Source of the DNA: an uncultured Pontibacter sp.
GTDB lineage: Bacteria; Bacteroidota; Bacteroidia; Cytophagales; Hymenobacteraceae
Assembly: GCF_947492645.1 (NCBI RefSeq)
Contig: NZ_CANLMZ010000008.1
Span: 496,001-560,000, forward strand
DNA: 64,000 bases
Reading direction: 5' to 3'
The stretch's first letter is position 1. The number at the start of each line of letters is the position of its first letter. The notes beneath the pieces are model-generated. The model did no database searches. It was given only the letters and a program-made list of their open reading frames with translations, and was not told where the DNA came from. A program made the translations under genes and the position numbers. Positions 19,461-29,181 of the stretch are shown here, piece by piece.

Positions 19461-22400
19461 ATGCCTAATATAGCAACCCGTAAGCCTGACCAGGAAATTA
19501 TACAGATTGCAAACAGCCTGCTGGAGGTGCTGGCACAGCTCGCAATGCCTACCAACGGTTTAGCTGTAGCATTGCCCTCCGGAGATGTTTTGGCTACTAA
19601 CTCGCACTTGCGAAGGTACATCACTACAGCCTCCAAGCAAATGGCACGTTTGCTGGCCATGGACAAAGACGCTTACCGGGAGTTGCTAGAAGAGCTGGTC
19701 CGGACGAAAACGGTTTCAGGAAATTACCAGGCCGCCCCTGATAGCAGCAGCGCCAACCACTACAGCATCAGGCTGGTAAGTTTTCAGGGGCAGGATTTTG
19801 TTTGTGCAGAGTTCTCAGGTGTGGGGCAGCCATCTACCCTTGTTCCTTTTGATGGCGACAGCTACCACAATATATTCGAAAATAGCGTGGAGCCGCTTTT
19901 TATACTTGACTGCGCCGGCAACTTCATCGACCTGAACCAAAGTGCCCTTAAGCTTATCCATAAAAAGAAAGAAGATCTGCTTGAGAAATCCATTTTCAGA
20001 AACTTTGGCCTTAACTTGTTTGAACGGGTAGCTTTAAAGAACCAGCTAAACCAGGCCCTTACAGGTGGCACACAGCGTTTTGAGTGGTGGCTGCACGAAA
20101 AAAACAAACAACTGCTGCCCGTAGAGATATCGTTGCAGGCAGGCAGCTTCCGTGACGAACCCGTTATCTTTGGGTTTGTAAAAAACCTGTACGAAGTAAT
20201 TGGCTCCGAAAAAGATGTACGCTTCCGAAACCACCAGCTCGAGTTTGTAAATCAACTGATCGTCAACTTATCCTCTTCCGACAGCCAGCACCAGGTTTTA
20301 AACAATACCTTAGATGAGTTGATTGAGAAGAGCGATGTTACAGGAGGCGCGGTTTATACTTTTGACCAGGAAAGAAACATACTCCAGCTTTCGTACTCTG
20401 CTGGGGAGACAGGCCCGGATAGTTTGCCAGAACATACTGAAATACCTGCCTCTCTGGTTAAAAAACTTTTGAAAACAGAGAAGCGGAAAGCACTTGCCGA
20501 TACACGCACCCTCTTAAAGAAAGCTACCCGCAAAGACCTGACGGTGGTGCCTATTACCACAGAAAAAGAACTTCTGGCCCTTATCCTGATCTGGCCCGCC
20601 GATGACCCGCACATGTCGCAGTCGTTTGTTGCCTTGCTGGATTTTATTGGAAGCGCCATTGGTAACTATATTTCCAGGCACAGGCTTATGCATCAGCTTT
20701 CTTTATCTGAGGATAAATACAGGCAGCTGTTTGAGGCTTCTTATGATGCCATTATTCTTTTTAAAGAAGGGCGTGTAATCGAATGCAACGAAAAAGCACT
20801 CGAGTTTTTCAGATGTTCACGCGAAGACCTCATCAGCCATACCCCCATGGATTTTTCGCCGGAGTACCAGCCCGATGGCTCAAACTCCGATGAAAAAACA
20901 GCACTATTAATGCAACAGGTGCTTCAAACCGGCAAACCCGTGACTTTTGAGTGGAAGAGCCTTCGTAAAGATGGAACCCAATTTGATAGCGAGATTAATG
21001 CAAACCGGATTACAATAGACGGGGAGCACTATGTACAAGTATTTAAGCGCGACATCACAGAGCAAAAGCAGGCACAGCGCGAACGGCGGCGACAGGAAAT
21101 TCTGAACGAGTCCATGGACCAGTTCCGCGCGTTCCTGGACAAAGTAAACCTCATCTATTTCAGTCTTGACACTTCCGGCAATATCACTTATGCCAACGAG
21201 TACTTTTTACAGTACATAGAGTATAGCCGTGAGGAGCTGATTGGGAAAAACTACTTTGAGCTGCTGGTACCCGAGTATGACCAAAAGGTGCGCCACGAAG
21301 AGTTTGTACGCGGGATGCTTAAAAAGCAACTGAACGCCCATTACGAACGCGACCTGGTATCGAAGCACGGCAAAATCAAAACTGTTCGCTGGAACAGCAT
21401 GTTTGAGTTTAATGCCGACGGCGAAGTGGTAGGCTTAACCAGCGTGGGCAAAGACATGACCGATAAGCGCATTGCCATGGAAGCCCTGAAGGATAACAAA
21501 ATACGCCTGCAGGACATCTTTGACAACGCCCATGACCTTATTCAGAATATCTCTGTTGACAATAAGTTTATTTTCGTAAACAAAGCCTGGAAAGACCGCC
21601 TTGGCTATACCGACGAGGACATTGAGACATTAACACTTAACGACATTGTACACCCGTACTACAAGGCAAAACTGATTTACCAGTTGCGTAACCTGTACAA
21701 AGGCGAAAATGTGAATAAGATCGAAACAGTTTTCTTGACAAAGGCAGGAAAACCGGTGCACCTTATCGGAAGCATAACCTGTAACTGGCAGGATAACAGG
21801 CCAGTAGCCACGCGTGCCATCCTCCACGACATCACGGACCGCATCAAGGCCGAGCGCCTACAGAAAGTATACTATAGTATTGCCAACCTCGCCATCAGCA
21901 GTAAAGACCTTAACTCGCTTTACTCTGCCATCCACCGCGAGCTGAGCAAGATCATCGAAACACGCAATATCTACATTGCCCTTTGCGATGAAGAGCAGTC
22001 GCACCTGCACTTTGTTTACCTTGTAGACCAGTACATCGATAAAACAAGCACCACAAAACGGCGCAGGCCATTTACTATTGGCTTATCAGAGTATATCATA
22101 CAGTCAGGCAAGCCTTTGTACATGCAGCGGCAAGACCTTATGCAACTGGCAGAACAGGAAAACCTGATTATACATGGTGCAATACCAGAGGTTATACTTT
22201 GCTCTCCGCTGGCCATCGGCGACAGAATTATAGGCGTTATTACCCTCCAGGATTACCAGAACCCGGATGCCTATGTGCATACTGACATCGAAATTCTGCA
22301 CTTCATATCAAACCAGGTGGCACTAGCCATTGAGCGTAAGCGCAACGAAGAGCAGATAAACACGCAAAACGCCAGGCTAAACGCTATCTTCGAAAGTGGC

Positions 22401-24680
22401 ACGCACCATATGTGGTCGTTAAACCGCAACTTCGAGTTAACATCATTTAACCGCAATTTTGCTCAAACCTTTGAGCAGCGTAGCAACAATAAGCTTGTTC
22501 CGTATACTAAAATAGATACGGAGAACATGCTGCCGCTGCACCAGAACCCCTATGATTTCTGGAACGAGAAGTATGCACTTGCCTTTAAGGGAGACCCGCA
22601 GCACTTTGAGGTTCACTTGGTAAGTCCGGAAAGTTGGCGCGAAGTATACCTCCACCCTATTTACCTCGAGGACGGCACTTTTGAGGAGATATCAGGTATA
22701 GCCCTTGACATAACAGATAAGAAAAAATCGCAGATTGCCCTTGCCGAAAATGAGGAGAAGTTCAGGCACGTGTTTGAGTCTTTTCAGGACGTATACTACC
22801 GAACTGCTCTGGACGGGGAAATAGAGTTGATAAGCCCCTCTGTTTATGACCTCCTGGGCTACCGCGAAAAGGACGTTTTGGGCAAGAATGTAAAGCTCTT
22901 CTATACAAACCGCGAAGATTTTACCGAGCTCAAACGCATGGTACTGGAGAATGAAAGCATCCGGGATTATGAAGTAAACATGCTGAATAAAAATGGCGCT
23001 ACTGTAAACCTGCTGATTGACTGCCGCATGAGCTACGATGCAGAAGGAAACCCCATTGCCATGGAAGGTGTAGCCCGCGATGTATCCGAACTGAAACGCA
23101 CCCAGGTAGAATTGCTGAGTGCTAAAGAAGAAGCCGAAAACCTGCTGAAAGTAAAAACGCAGTTCTTGGCCAACATGAGCCACGAGCTTCGCACCCCTAT
23201 GAATGGTATTATCGGCATGATAGACCTGCTGAGCCAGATAAACATAGACCCGGAGCAGGGCGAGTACATCGATACATTACGAAAATCATCGGATGCGCTG
23301 CTGGCTATACTGAACGACATACTTGACCTTTCTAAGATACAGGCTGGCAAACTTGTTGTAAGCGAAAGCAGCGTAGACCTGCACGAAACGATAAGTAAGA
23401 TACACTCGCTGTTTGCAAACAGGGCGCAGCAAAAAGACTTAACATTTACTTACTATATCTCAGAGAAAACACCGCGCTACGTTAAAACAGACGAAACCCG
23501 CCTGTTACAGATATTATCAAACCTTACGTCTAATGCCATTAAGTTCACCAACTCCGGCGATGTAAGTATAACCGTGGAGAGTGAGTGGCTTGACGCTGAC
23601 AAGTATAAATTGCAAGTACGCGTAAAAGACTCCGGCATTGGCATTACCCCGGATAACCAGGCGTTGCTCTTCACAGACTTCACCCAGCTCGATAATTCGT
23701 CTACCAAAACGTTTGGCGGTACAGGCCTGGGCCTGGCGATTTCAAAAGAACTTACGCACCTGCTTGGCGGCGATATTGGCGTAGAGTCTATACCAGGCGA
23801 TGGCAGCGTGTTCTGGTTCTACATAATGGTGCGCAAAGCCAATGAAAACGAGATATCAGAACACATCAAAAACCTTAAGCTGCAGGATATTGAGTATAAA
23901 GTGCTTGACTACGCACCTACCGTACTGCTGGTAGACGATAACCAGATAAACCAGAAAGTGGCGCAAAAGCAGCTCGAGCGTTTGGGCTGCAAAATAGACA
24001 TCGCCTCTGACGGTTTTGAGGCCATCGACTGTGCTACTGCCAATACCTACGATATCATTTTCATGGATATCCAGATGCCTGAGATGGACGGGGTAACGGC
24101 TACCAGGCACATCAAAGAGAAACTGGGTAGCAAGTGCCCGCCTATTGTGGCCATGACGGCATACTCTATGAAAGATGATGCAGAGAAGTTCATGGCCCAG
24201 GGTATGGATGACTACATATCTAAACCAGTTAAGGGCTCTGACCTGTATACTACTCTAATAAAATGGAAACAACACCACGATGCCCCAGGTACCACAGTTG
24301 GTGCTGCTACGGCTGAAATAGCAGAGAGTTCTGCAACAGAAGCACCTATTATTGACCACGATGTTGTTGAGCAACTCATGCAAATTGGCGGTGCCGATTT
24401 TACGAAACAACTATACACAGAATTTGAGCAGGAAGCCGCAGAGCTTTTAGAGGAGGCTAAAAAAGAGCTGCAATCACAACAATACAAGAGTATTTTGAGT
24501 ACATTGCATCAACTTAAGGGAACCGGCTTTACGCTTGGCATAAACCTGCTTGCTGAACTTGCCAAACAACTTGAACACGAGATCAAGAACGATAAATTTG
24601 ATACTGTGGATGATATGTTTGCGCAGTTGCTAGAACAATATGAAAATTACAGAAAATCCTATAAAGAAATCATCATATAA
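19461..24680 (+). CDS. Giant PAS/GAF hybrid histidine kinase with receiver and Hpt domains
   Basis: A 1739-residue soluble phosphorelay kinase with no evident transmembrane segment. Rough order: N-terminal region 1-130; PAS 135-255; GAF 265-395; PAS 420-540, 550-675 and 685-800; GAF 805-965; PAS 970-1090 and 1100-1215; HisKA with SHELRTP (phospho-His1241); HATPase_c (TSNAIKF, DSGIGI, GGTGLGLAI); receiver with phospho-Asp1536 (DIIFMDIQMPEMDG); C-terminal Hpt with LHQLKGTGF (His1683). This is the ArcB-like His-Asp-His arrangement and needs an outside receiver; one follows 8 bp downstream. Six PAS and two GAF domains suggest several cytoplasmic cues, but no cofactor residue can be assigned. Confidence 0.93.
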   Translation: MPNIATRKPDQEIIQIANSLLEVLAQLAMPTNGLAVALPSGDVLATNSHLRRYITTASKQMARLLAMDKDAYRELLEELVRTKTVSGNYQAAPDSSSANHYSIRLVSFQGQDFVCAEFSGVGQPSTLVPFDGDSYHNIFENSVEPLFILDCAGNFIDLNQSALKLIHKKKEDLLEKSIFRNFGLNLFERVALKNQLNQALTGGTQRFEWWLHEKNKQLLPVEISLQAGSFRDEPVIFGFVKNLYEVIGSEKDVRFRNHQLEFVNQLIVNLSSSDSQHQVLNNTLDELIEKSDVTGGAVYTFDQERNILQLSYSAGETGPDSLPEHTEIPASLVKKLLKTEKRKALADTRTLLKKATRKDLTVVPITTEKELLALILIWPADDPHMSQSFVALLDFIGSAIGNYISRHRLMHQLSLSEDKYRQLFEASYDAIILFKEGRVIECNEKALEFFRCSREDLISHTPMDFSPEYQPDGSNSDEKTALLMQQVLQTGKPVTFEWKSLRKDGTQFDSEINANRITIDGEHYVQVFKRDITEQKQAQRERRRQEILNESMDQFRAFLDKVNLIYFSLDTSGNITYANEYFLQYIEYSREELIGKNYFELLVPEYDQKVRHEEFVRGMLKKQLNAHYERDLVSKHGKIKTVRWNSMFEFNADGEVVGLTSVGKDMTDKRIAMEALKDNKIRLQDIFDNAHDLIQNISVDNKFIFVNKAWKDRLGYTDEDIETLTLNDIVHPYYKAKLIYQLRNLYKGENVNKIETVFLTKAGKPVHLIGSITCNWQDNRPVATRAILHDITDRIKAERLQKVYYSIANLAISSKDLNSLYSAIHRELSKIIETRNIYIALCDEEQSHLHFVYLVDQYIDKTSTTKRRRPFTIGLSEYIIQSGKPLYMQRQDLMQLAEQENLIIHGAIPEVILCSPLAIGDRIIGVITLQDYQNPDAYVHTDIEILHFISNQVALAIERKRNEEQINTQNARLNAIFESGTHHMWSLNRNFELTSFNRNFAQTFEQRSNNKLVPYTKIDTENMLPLHQNPYDFWNEKYALAFKGDPQHFEVHLVSPESWREVYLHPIYLEDGTFEEISGIALDITDKKKSQIALAENEEKFRHVFESFQDVYYRTALDGEIELISPSVYDLLGYREKDVLGKNVKLFYTNREDFTELKRMVLENESIRDYEVNMLNKNGATVNLLIDCRMSYDAEGNPIAMEGVARDVSELKRTQVELLSAKEEAENLLKVKTQFLANMSHELRTPMNGIIGMIDLLSQINIDPEQGEYIDTLRKSSDALLAILNDILDLSKIQAGKLVVSESSVDLHETISKIHSLFANRAQQKDLTFTYYISEKTPRYVKTDETRLLQILSNLTSNAIKFTNSGDVSITVESEWLDADKYKLQVRVKDSGIGITPDNQALLFTDFTQLDNSSTKTFGGTGLGLAISKELTHLLGGDIGVESIPGDGSVFWFYIMVRKANENEISEHIKNLKLQDIEYKVLDYAPTVLLVDDNQINQKVAQKQLERLGCKIDIASDGFEAIDCATANTYDIIFMDIQMPEMDGVTATRHIKEKLGSKCPPIVAMTAYSMKDDAEKFMAQGMDDYISKPVKGSDLYTTLIKWKQHHDAPGTTVGAATAEIAESSATEAPIIDHDVVEQLMQIGGADFTKQLYTEFEQEAAELLEEAKKELQSQQYKSILSTLHQLKGTGFTLGINLLAELAKQLEHEIKNDKFDTVDDMFAQLLEQYENYRKSYKEIII

Positions 24681-24688
24681 TTACTCTT

Positions 24689-25066
24689 ATGGCAGATAAA
24701 ACTATCCTGATCGCAGAGGACAGCTCTGTTATCCTGAACCTGACGAAAAAGATACTTGAGCTTCAGAATTACAAAATACTGACTGCTAAAAACGGCGGGG
24801 AAGTAATAAAGCAAGTAGAGAGTAACAAGATAGACGCTATTTTGATGGACCTGAACATCCCTGTGAAAAACGGGATGGACTGTACCCGCGAAATACGTGC
24901 GCACCAGGACAAGCAAATCGCTAAAATTCCGATTATAGCTGTAACCGGTAACGCCAACAACTACTCTATGGAAGACTTTAAGGAGGCTGGCATTAACGAT
25001 TACCTTCCAAAGCCACTTGACTTTGACGCCCTAGTGATAACCGTTAAAAAGTATACGGCGGAGTAA
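24689..25066 (+). CDS. Single-domain response regulator
   Basis: A 125-residue stand-alone receiver. It has the acidic pair in LIAEDSS, phospho-Asp54 in AILMDLNIPVKNG, the conserved Thr in IIAVTGNA and Lys in YLPKPLDFD. No output domain. It starts 8 bp after the stop of the hybrid kinase, so it is the likely final acceptor of that phosphorelay through the Hpt His. Its target is unknown; the next gene starts directly at its stop codon. Confidence 0.95.
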   Translation: MADKTILIAEDSSVILNLTKKILELQNYKILTAKNGGEVIKQVESNKIDAILMDLNIPVKNGMDCTREIRAHQDKQIAKIPIIAVTGNANNYSMEDFKEAGINDYLPKPLDFDALVITVKKYTAE

Positions 25067-25342
25067 ATGGAGCTTAAGTACACGCGGCCATTCTTAAACA
25101 AACTGGAGGATATTTTTGCAGAGTCGGATTTTGTGCTGCGCTACGAAAAGGGCAACTTTAAAGCCGGTTACTGTGTGCTGAAGGATATGAAAGTGGCTGT
25201 AGTAAACAAGTATTTCAGCCTGGAGGGCAAGATTAACTGCCTCTATGATATCCTCCGTACGATTACAGTCGACGAAAGCCGGCTAAGTGAAAAAAACCGG
25301 CAACTCTATCTTGACATCCGAAATCAGGAGAACGCCAATTGA
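25067..25342 (+). CDS. Small conserved protein of unknown function
   Basis: A 91-residue protein I do not recognise by a named family. It looks like a compact alpha/beta fold: KYTRPFLNKLEDIFAESDFVLRYEKGNFKAGYCVLKDMKVAVVNKYFSLEGK with a C-terminal helix. It begins immediately after the receiver stop and overlaps the next gene (start at 25339) by four bases, so translation with the PhnP-like hydrolase is probably coupled. A very similar small gene sits before this hydrolase in other Bacteroidota, by my recollection. Confidence 0.7.
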   Translation: MELKYTRPFLNKLEDIFAESDFVLRYEKGNFKAGYCVLKDMKVAVVNKYFSLEGKINCLYDILRTITVDESRLSEKNRQLYLDIRNQENAN

Positions 25343-26100
25343 AAGTAACATTTTTAGGCACGGGCACCTCGCAAGGCGTACCAGTAATTGGGTGCAATTG
25401 CGAGGTGTGCCGCTCTGTAGATTACCGCGATAAACGCCTGCGCGTGTCGGTGCACCTACAAGTAGACGATAAAAGTATTATCATAGACGCAGGACCTGAC
25501 TTTAGGCAACAGGTGCTGCGCGAGCGCATTAAAAAACTGGATGCGCTGGTGTTTACCCATGAGCACAAAGACCATACGGCCGGCCTGGATGATATACGCG
25601 CCTACAACTTTTCCCAGAACAAAGACATTCCCCTTTTCGGCGAACCACGCGTACTGGAGCAGCTCCAAAGAGAGTTTGCTTATATTTTCGCGGACTATAA
25701 GTACCCCGGCATTCCACAGGTAGAATTGCACAGCGTCTATAACGAGTCATTTGAGGTAGTAGGTGTACCCTTCATTCCTATACGGGTATTACACTACAAA
25801 TTACCCGTATTTGGCTATCGCATTGGCGACTTTACTTATATCACAGATGCCAATCAAATATCCCAGGAGGAGAAGGAAAAGATAAAAGGCTCTAAAGTTA
25901 TAGTGTTAAATGCCTTGCGTAAAGAGCCTCATATTTCTCATTTTTCGTTGCAAGAGGCTGTAGACCTACTTGAAGAACTGCAACCCGAGAAGGCTTACCT
26001 GACACACATCAGTCATTTGCTGGGCCAGCACCGCGAAGTGGAACCCCAACTGCCTGACTTTATACGCTTAGCGTACGATGGCCTTCAGGTCGAAGTATAA
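25339..26100 (+). CDS. PhnP-like metallo-beta-lactamase-fold hydrolase
   Basis: A 253-residue metallo-hydrolase. The N-terminus KVTFLGTGTSQGVPVIGCNCEVC, zinc motif THEHKDHTAGLDD, the later metal ligands in YITDANQIS and the C-terminal THISHLLG match the PhnP / phosphoribosyl 1,2-cyclic phosphate phosphodiesterase group. Real PhnP works in the phosphonate C-P lyase pathway, but no other phn gene is here, so the substrate may be another cyclic phosphate. The start codon is TTG at 25339 inside the TTGA overlap with the upstream gene. Confidence 0.85.
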   Translation: MKVTFLGTGTSQGVPVIGCNCEVCRSVDYRDKRLRVSVHLQVDDKSIIIDAGPDFRQQVLRERIKKLDALVFTHEHKDHTAGLDDIRAYNFSQNKDIPLFGEPRVLEQLQREFAYIFADYKYPGIPQVELHSVYNESFEVVGVPFIPIRVLHYKLPVFGYRIGDFTYITDANQISQEEKEKIKGSKVIVLNALRKEPHISHFSLQEAVDLLEELQPEKAYLTHISHLLGQHREVEPQLPDFIRLAYDGLQVEV

Positions 26101-26199
26101 TTATTCTCCAAGCGTCGTTTCGAGAAGCAATAAAAGCCTGATCGAATTTGATTATACTGCCCTTTCTCATTTTAACAAGCGACTATCACCACCCCAGCC

Positions 26200-27771
26200 A
26201 TGCATCATAACTACTATTTTTTACGCCAACTAACTACAGCCCTTGGCCACAAATTAATAGGTATGAAAGCCGTAACAGCTTTTACTCAAAATAAAAGTGA
26301 GCTTATACTTGGGTTTGCCGGTGAGCAGGAGGAGTTTTATATCAGGGCCCTGTTATCTCCGCAATTCTCGGCCTTATCTTTTCCCTCTGATTTTAAAAGA
26401 GCACGTGCCAACACCATGGAGTTGCTGCAGCCGATGCAGGGGCAAACAGTACAGGAGGTTGTACAGCACCAGAACGAACGCAGCTTTTATTTAAAGCTTA
26501 CAGCTGATTTCATACTTCTGTTCAAGCTATTCGGCAACCGTTCCAACATTATACTTTATCAGCACGAAGCCCCGGTCGAGTTATTCAGAAAAAAGCTTGG
26601 CGCTGATGCGGACCTGGCCCCATTGCACATGCACCGCCCCCTGCGACAGAACTATGAAGCTTTCGCTATGCACCACGGCGACCTCAGGAAAGTATATCCG
26701 ACCTTCGGAGACTTACCCGCTTTATACTTAGCACAGCAACAGTACGAGGAGCAAACCCTTGAACAGAAATGGGAGCTGGTACAAAGTATGCTGGAGATGC
26801 TGGAAAGCCCGGACATTTATTATATAATTCGCCTGAACGATAAACTGCGGCTTTCGCTGCTGCCATTAGGTGAGGTAGTTTATACTTATACCGAGCCATT
26901 GGAAGCGCTAAATGCCTACACTCGTTTATACTTGTCCGAAACAGGCTATGAGCGGCAGTACACGCAGGCAAAACAGCAACTGGAGCGCAAGTTGCATGTA
27001 ACCCAAACGGTGCTGGAGCAGTCGGAGGCAAAGCTGCACCAACTAAAGCACGACCGCTCCTACTCCCAGACAGCCGACGTGCTGATGGCCAATCTTACAA
27101 ATATTCCGCCGCGGGCCACCGAAGTAGAGCTGTATGATTTTTACACCGACCAAACCCGTACTTACAAGCTAAAGCAGAACGAAACACCACAGAAATTTGC
27201 GGAGCGGCTATACAGGAAAGCTAAAAACCAGCACGTGGAGGTAAAGCAGCTGGAGGAAAAGGTAGAACGTAAACTGGAAGAAGTAATCATACTTGAGGAT
27301 GCCCTGCAAGCGCTTTCAGAAGCCGACGACTACAAGAAGCTTAAGCTATACCTTAAAACGTACACATCGCTGCTGACGACTAAGCAGCAGGCACAGCAGG
27401 AAGCACCTTTCCGTTTATTTGAGACAGAGGGCTTTAAAATTTTAGTAGGCAAAAGCGCCAAAAATAACGACGAGCTTACACAGCGCCACAGCTACAAAGA
27501 AGATCTCTGGCTGCACGCAAAAGATGTTTCTGGATCTCATGTTATCATCAAACACCAGGCTGGCAAAACCATACCTACTTCCGTGCTCGAAAAAGCAGCA
27601 CAACTAGCAGCCTATTACAGCAAGCGCAAAGCCGACTCGCTTTGTCCTGTACTTTATACTCCAAAAAAATGGGTAAGAAAACCCAAAGGCGCGGCTCCAG
27701 GGGCTGTGGTAGTAGAGCGCGAGAAAGTTATACTTGTAAAGCCGGATAATCCATTCGAGAAAAACCGGTAA
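26200..27771 (+). CDS. rqcH: RqcH/NFACT family ribosome quality-control protein
   Basis: A 523-residue NFACT protein. Residues 1-180 form the NFACT-N domain, a helical coiled-coil middle lies at about 245-400 (YTQAKQQLERKLHVTQTVLEQSEAKLHQLKHD and VEVKQLEEKVERKLEEVIILEDALQAL), and the C-terminal NFACT-R (DUF814) contains ILVGKSAKNNDELTQRHS and the hallmark DLWLHAKDVSGSHVIIKH. RqcH binds stalled 50S-peptidyl-tRNA and adds alanine tails for degradation. Older annotations call this family fibronectin-binding protein. About 100 bp separates it from the upstream hydrolase; likely its own unit. Confidence 0.92.
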   Translation: MHHNYYFLRQLTTALGHKLIGMKAVTAFTQNKSELILGFAGEQEEFYIRALLSPQFSALSFPSDFKRARANTMELLQPMQGQTVQEVVQHQNERSFYLKLTADFILLFKLFGNRSNIILYQHEAPVELFRKKLGADADLAPLHMHRPLRQNYEAFAMHHGDLRKVYPTFGDLPALYLAQQQYEEQTLEQKWELVQSMLEMLESPDIYYIIRLNDKLRLSLLPLGEVVYTYTEPLEALNAYTRLYLSETGYERQYTQAKQQLERKLHVTQTVLEQSEAKLHQLKHDRSYSQTADVLMANLTNIPPRATEVELYDFYTDQTRTYKLKQNETPQKFAERLYRKAKNQHVEVKQLEEKVERKLEEVIILEDALQALSEADDYKKLKLYLKTYTSLLTTKQQAQQEAPFRLFETEGFKILVGKSAKNNDELTQRHSYKEDLWLHAKDVSGSHVIIKHQAGKTIPTSVLEKAAQLAAYYSKRKADSLCPVLYTPKKWVRKPKGAAPGAVVVEREKVILVKPDNPFEKNR

Positions 27772-27926
27772 AACAATTTCCGTACTGCAACAACCCGAAA
27801 AATTGCTATACGACTACATATCAATGCATTACAAAGTATAAACCTTTACTTTTGTATATTTTCCGGATAAGTGATGTGTGAATTCTCTGCCTGTAAAATG
27901 GCAAAGTATAAAGCAGGAAGGTTGAG

Positions 27927-28008
27927 TGCGCACGGGGAGATTCGAACTCCCACACCCGAAGGCACCACCCCCTCAAGATGGCGTGTCTACCAGTTTCACC
28001 ACGTGCGC
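27927..28008 (-). tRNA. tRNA-Leu(GAG)
   Basis: An 82-base class II tRNA on the minus strand. The acceptor stem GCGCACG/CGTGCGC is perfect, the D arm reads GTGAAACTGGTAGACAC, and the anticodon stem CCATC/GGTGG holds the loop TTGAGGG, anticodon GAG. A variable arm with GTGCC-TTCG-GGTGT and a standard TTCGAAT T loop follow. CCA is not encoded. A matching promoter is at 28025-28055. Confidence 0.95.
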
Positions 28009-28024
28009 AGGTAAAATGTGGATA

Positions 28025-28055
28025 CAAAAGTAAATAGCCGTTCCGATATATGCAA
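28025..28055 (-). promoter_or_regulatory. Bacteroidota-type promoter of tRNA-Leu(GAG)
   Basis: On the minus strand, TACTTTTG (28032-28025) is the TAnnTTTG -7 box, with TTG (28055-28053) 20 nt upstream as the -33 element. The predicted start is about 10 bases before the tRNA 5' end. Confidence 0.8.
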
Positions 28056-28368
28056 CATTACGCTACAATAGCTTTAAAGTAAGTTTTCTTATTTTATCTT
28101 TTTAAAAAGCCCTTTCAGCACCTTTAGGTTGCTTTGCACCTTCCTCAGAAAATAATATGATTTAATTCTGTATTTCAGAAACCATATTTGGGCTACCGCT
28201 TGTTCAGAAGACTAGCAACATTGTATTCTTAGTTATTGCGGCGCAAGTTTAAAAACAACAAGCAGCTTTTATATAGCAATAATTAGGACGTTTTGTAGCT
28301 ACCCTTTAACTTTATTAAAAAGTAACTGTTTAATAATTAGGGCATTGGCACTTTAGCATCAAAGGTAT
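28056..28368. other. Gene-free spacer, 313 bp
   Basis: AT-rich divergent spacer between tRNA-Leu and the ABC exporter genes. No reading frame, strong hairpin or recognisable operator. The promoter of the ABC operon must lie here; TTG at about 28345 with a weak TTTAGCAT-like box is the best but unconvincing candidate. Confidence 0.4.
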
Positions 28369-29130
28369 ATGAGCATAGAGATCAACGGACTAACAAAAGC
28401 GTTTGGGAAAAAGCAGGTACTCCAGGACCTGAACATCACCATAGAGAAAGGGCAATGCTACTGCCTTTTAGGAAAGAACGGAGTTGGTAAAAGCACCTTT
28501 CTTAACTGCATTCTTGATCTCATTCAGCCGGATAGCGGCACTATATCCTTATTTGAACAGGATTACCATAAAAACCCGATCGAGGTAAAACAGAACCTTG
28601 GTGCACTTTGCGAGGATAATCCGCTTATTGAAGAATTTACGGGTTTGGAGTACCTGAATTTTGTTGCCAAGCTGTACAAGCTCTCAAAGGAAGAAGCCGA
28701 AGAGCGTATTACCAGCCTTACCAATTATTTTTTTACCGACAGAGAATCGCTGCATAAGAACATTGCAGGATACTCTACAGGCATGAAAAAGAAGGTGGGC
28801 ATAGCAGCTGCCATACTTCATAAACCAAGTATACTTGTGCTAGATGAGCCTTTTACCGGCTTAGATCCGATTGCTGCGCAGCTGCTGGTAAACCTGATAC
28901 GTAATTACAGCACCCCGAACAGGGTAGTGCTAATCTCATCGCATGACCTGAACTACGTGGAGAAAGTAGCCACCCATATTGGTGTGCTCAACGACGGGCA
29001 GTTGATGTATAACGGCTCTGTGCAGGAGTTTACCATGAACGGCGAAAACCTGATCGACCAGGCGCTGTTCCAATTGCTGTTGCCGCACCACACCACCACA
29101 GAAACAAACATCGACTGGATGCTTACCTGA
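28369..29130 (+). CDS. ABC exporter ATP-binding protein
   Basis: A 253-residue ABC ATPase. Walker A LGKNGVGKST is at about residues 36-45, the signature is YSTGMKKK (a variant of LSGGQ common in ABC-2 exporters), Walker B is SILVLDEPFTGLDP and the switch His is in ISSHDL. The next gene, 51 bp downstream, encodes its membrane partner. The transported substrate cannot be told; DUF5687-linked exporters of Bacteroidota are uncharacterised. Confidence 0.92.
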   Translation: MSIEINGLTKAFGKKQVLQDLNITIEKGQCYCLLGKNGVGKSTFLNCILDLIQPDSGTISLFEQDYHKNPIEVKQNLGALCEDNPLIEEFTGLEYLNFVAKLYKLSKEEAEERITSLTNYFFTDRESLHKNIAGYSTGMKKKVGIAAAILHKPSILVLDEPFTGLDPIAAQLLVNLIRNYSTPNRVVLISSHDLNYVEKVATHIGVLNDGQLMYNGSVQEFTMNGENLIDQALFQLLLPHHTTTETNIDWMLT

Positions 29131-29181
29131 TAGCAGCGACCCGGCTCCTGAAATCAACTTAAGCATTAAAAGAATTTATAC

